NCBI GenBank assembly: GCA_002724505.1
Contig: PBOV01000088.1
Coordinates: 2,267-11,348 of the forward strand
Direction of reading: 5' to 3'
From: Rhodospirillaceae bacterium
GTDB lineage: Bacteria; Pseudomonadota; Alphaproteobacteria; MPNO01; UBA2964
Length of the DNA stretch: 9,082 nt
A program made the translations under genes and the position numbers. The number at the start of each line of letters is the position of its first letter. The stretch's first letter is position 1. Positions 7,366 to 9,082 of the stretch are shown here, piece after piece. The notes under the pieces are model-generated. The model was not told the DNA's origin and made no database searches. It saw only the letters and a program-made list of their open reading frames with translations.

Positions 7366-8349
7366 ATGGACAAAGTCTTAGGGTGTTTGCGGGCCGCAGC
7401 GGAGCCCACAAGGCTACGTTTGCTGGCCTTGTGCGCGGCAAGTGATATGAATGTAGGCGATTTGACTAGTATTTTAGGGCAAAGTCAGCCGCGTGTTTCA
7501 AGACACCTCAAATTGTTATGTAACGCCGGCCTTCTGGATAGATACCATGAAGGGAGTAAAGTTTTTTATCGATTAGTAGATGACTCTGGTGAAGAGGGCC
7601 GTATCGCCGGAAAGATAATTGATTTATTTCCTATAGATGATAGGCAGACCATTCAAGATCGGGCGCTTCTTGATACTTTAAAATTGAAACGGGCAGAAGA
7701 AGCTGAGGCATATTTTCGGGCAAATGCCGATGAGTGGGATAGGATCCGATCCTTCCATGTTGACGAAAGCGAGGTGGAGAGGGTGCTCCTAGAGCATTTT
7801 CCAGAGCACATAGGAGACTTACTTGATATTGGGACTGGAACTGGGCGCATGCTCCAATTATTTTCCGATCGGGTTGACCGCGGAGTTGGGGTCGACACGT
7901 CTCAGGATATGTTGGCGGTCGCGCGAGCCAACCTAGGTACCCTGGGTATACGAAACTGCCACGTTCGGCTGGGTGATATGTACCGACTTCCGATGCGAGA
8001 CACAGCATTTGATGGAGTTATTATTCATCAGGTTCTTCATTACGCCGATGATCCGGCACGGGTAATATTTGAAGCCGCGCGAGTTTTACGAAGCGATGGT
8101 ATTCTTATCGTCGTCGACTTCGCCCCGCATAATTTAGAATCTCTTCGCGATGAGCATGCACATCGTCGATTGGGTTTTGCAGATAATGAAATTTCTAATT
8201 GGTTTAAAAAAGCCGGATTGGTCACTAAGTCTGCAACTGAACTTGAGGGCAACCCATTAACTGTCTCTATGTGGTCGGCCTTCCAGCCTAAAAATCATGA
8301 CGGTAATGAATTTCTTCCAATGAAAGAAGAGCAATATAGAGATGTCTAG
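7366..8349 (+). CDS. ArsR-family regulator fused to SAM-dependent methyltransferase (SahR-like)
   Basis: A 327-residue two-domain cytosolic protein. Residues 1-90 are a winged-helix ArsR domain: AAEPTRLRLLALC, recognition helix region SQPRVSRHLKLLCNAGLL (40-57) and wing DRYHEGSKVFYRL. The metal-binding ELCVC motif is absent (LLALCAAS instead), so metal sensing is unlikely. Residues about 115-290 are a class I methyltransferase: motif I LLDIGTGTG (152-160), acidic D177 ending GVGVD for ribose binding, GDMYRLPMRDTAFDGVIIHQVLHY (203-226) and the ARVLRSDGILIVVDF strand. Such fusions next to metF are widespread in Alphaproteobacteria. The methyltransferase fold probably serves as a SAM/SAH sensor, though catalysis cannot be excluded. 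SahR, a described ArsR-type repressor of SAM-cycle genes responding to S-adenosylhomocysteine, is the closest functional model. ATG at 7366 has only a weak purine-rich AGAAGA upstream. The stop overlaps metF by 8 bases, indicating coupled translation. Confidence 0.88.
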   Translation: MDKVLGCLRAAAEPTRLRLLALCAASDMNVGDLTSILGQSQPRVSRHLKLLCNAGLLDRYHEGSKVFYRLVDDSGEEGRIAGKIIDLFPIDDRQTIQDRALLDTLKLKRAEEAEAYFRANADEWDRIRSFHVDESEVERVLLEHFPEHIGDLLDIGTGTGRMLQLFSDRVDRGVGVDTSQDMLAVARANLGTLGIRNCHVRLGDMYRLPMRDTAFDGVIIHQVLHYADDPARVIFEAARVLRSDGILIVVDFAPHNLESLRDEHAHRRLGFADNEISNWFKKAGLVTKSATELEGNPLTVSMWSAFQPKNHDGNEFLPMKEEQYRDV

Positions 8350-9082
8350 TGCTAAGCGTAAGATATCAAGTGAATTACCCTTTCCTGCAGGAGCGCCCCG
8401 CGACCTAAAGGTATCTTTTGAATTCTTTCCGCCTAAAACAAAAGAAATGGCAGAGAGCCTCTGGGCCGCTATCAAAAGGTTAGAGTTGTTTCAGCCGGAA
8501 TTTGTCTCCGTTACCTATGGCGCTGGCGGTTCAACGAGGGAGCGTACTCACGCTACAGTCGTTCGAATACTCGAGGAGACAAACCTCGTGCCGGCAGCCC
8601 ACCTGACCTGTGTGAATTCTACAAGAGATGAGGTTGATACGGTCGCTCGGACATATTGGGAGGCTGGTGTCCGAAAGATTGTCGCTCTCCGGGGTGACCC
8701 CGCCGACGGTAAGAGTGCCTACAAACCTCATCCCGGAGGCTACGCATATGCGGTTGATTTAGTTGCTGGATTGAGGCGAATTGGTGATTTTGATATAAGT
8801 GTTGCGGCCTATCCAGAGATACATCCGGAAGCCACAAGCGTTGAAGCAGATATAGACAATCTAAAGCGTAAGTTGGATGCAGGGGCAAACCGCGCTATTA
8901 CACAGTATTTCTTTGGTGCGGAACCATTTTTGCGATTTATGGACCGTGTCCGCGCAGCTGGTATAGAGGTGCCAATTATACCGGGGATATTACCCGTACA
9001 AAACTTTTCCCAAGTAATTAAATTCAGTAACTTGTCAGGGGTTTCGGTTCCCAGTTGGATGACGGAACTGTTTGATGGACTT
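8342..9082 (+). CDS. metF: 5,10-methylenetetrahydrofolate reductase, 3' end cut by the window
   Basis: The first 247 codons of MetF, open to the right edge; E. coli MetF has about 296 residues, so roughly 50 or more are missing. The flavoenzyme (FAD TIM barrel) reduces 5,10-methylene-THF to 5-methyl-THF, the methyl donor for methionine synthase. Family motifs are intact: SFEFFPPK with E27 (catalytic Glu28 in E. coli), SVTYGAGGSTRERT (56-69), HLTC (87-90), IVALRGDP with D119 (Asp120 in E. coli), YPEIHPEA (158-165) and ITQYFF with Q188 (Gln183 in E. coli). A short N-terminal extension of about 20 residues precedes the barrel. The start is well fixed: an in-frame stop at 8321-8323 leaves ATG at 8342 as the first start codon, which overlaps the upstream gene's stop. 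Translation probably depends on coupling, since the best purine-rich stretch (AGAAGA, 8325-8330) is 11 bases away. Confidence 0.95.
   Translation, partial: MSSAKRKISSELPFPAGAPRDLKVSFEFFPPKTKEMAESLWAAIKRLELFQPEFVSVTYGAGGSTRERTHATVVRILEETNLVPAAHLTCVNSTRDEVDTVARTYWEAGVRKIVALRGDPADGKSAYKPHPGGYAYAVDLVAGLRRIGDFDISVAAYPEIHPEATSVEADIDNLKRKLDAGANRAITQYFFGAEPFLRFMDRVRAAGIEVPIIPGILPVQNFSQVIKFSNLSGVSVPSWMTELFDGL

Noticed and set aside
1..9082. Mobile elements, CRISPR arrays, tRNA or rRNA genes
   Set aside because: I looked for transposase-like proteins, regularly spaced repeats and conserved RNA sequences and saw none; all long stretches are explained by ordinary genes.

Overview
The window looks like chromosomal DNA of a moderate-GC, Gram-negative proteobacterium, most likely an alphaproteobacterium. 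Three things suggest this: an ArsR-type regulator fused to a methyltransferase and overlapping metF (an arrangement I know from Alphaproteobacteria), a canonical EttA-type ABC-F protein, and a MlaC-like periplasmic phospholipid-binding protein that implies an outer membrane. I see no mobile element, CRISPR array, rRNA or tRNA, and no intergenic gap longer than about 270 bases. The taxonomic call is inference from gene content only.

Left part (1-4619): four genes of apparently catabolic or transport type on alternating strands. They are a TauD/TfdA-family Fe(II)/2-oxoglutarate dioxygenase (+), a Bcr/CflA-like MFS drug-efflux transporter (-), a class III CaiB/BaiF CoA-transferase (+), and a 4,5-dihydroxyphthalate decarboxylase-like / NMT1-like protein without a clear signal peptide (-). 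Their substrates cannot be read from the sequence. A common pathway for an organic acid or aromatic compound is possible, but the alternating strands mean they are not one operon.

Middle part (4778-7099): ettA (+), encoding a ribosome-associated ABC-F ATPase whose first Walker A motif carries an unusual Gly-to-Val change, then tail-to-tail a solitary mlaC-like gene (-) with a signal peptide and no visible mlaFEDB partners.

Right part (7100-9082): an AT-rich intergenic region with a nearly perfect 36-bp palindrome, then the ArsR-methyltransferase fusion gene, whose last 8 bases overlap the start of metF (methylenetetrahydrofolate reductase, cut by the window edge). The likely logic is a methionine / S-adenosylmethionine cycle unit in which the fusion protein senses SAM or SAH and controls its own operon through the palindrome. 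This is the most interesting regulatory module here. It resembles known SahR-type regulation, so it is probably a variant of a described system and not a wholly new one.
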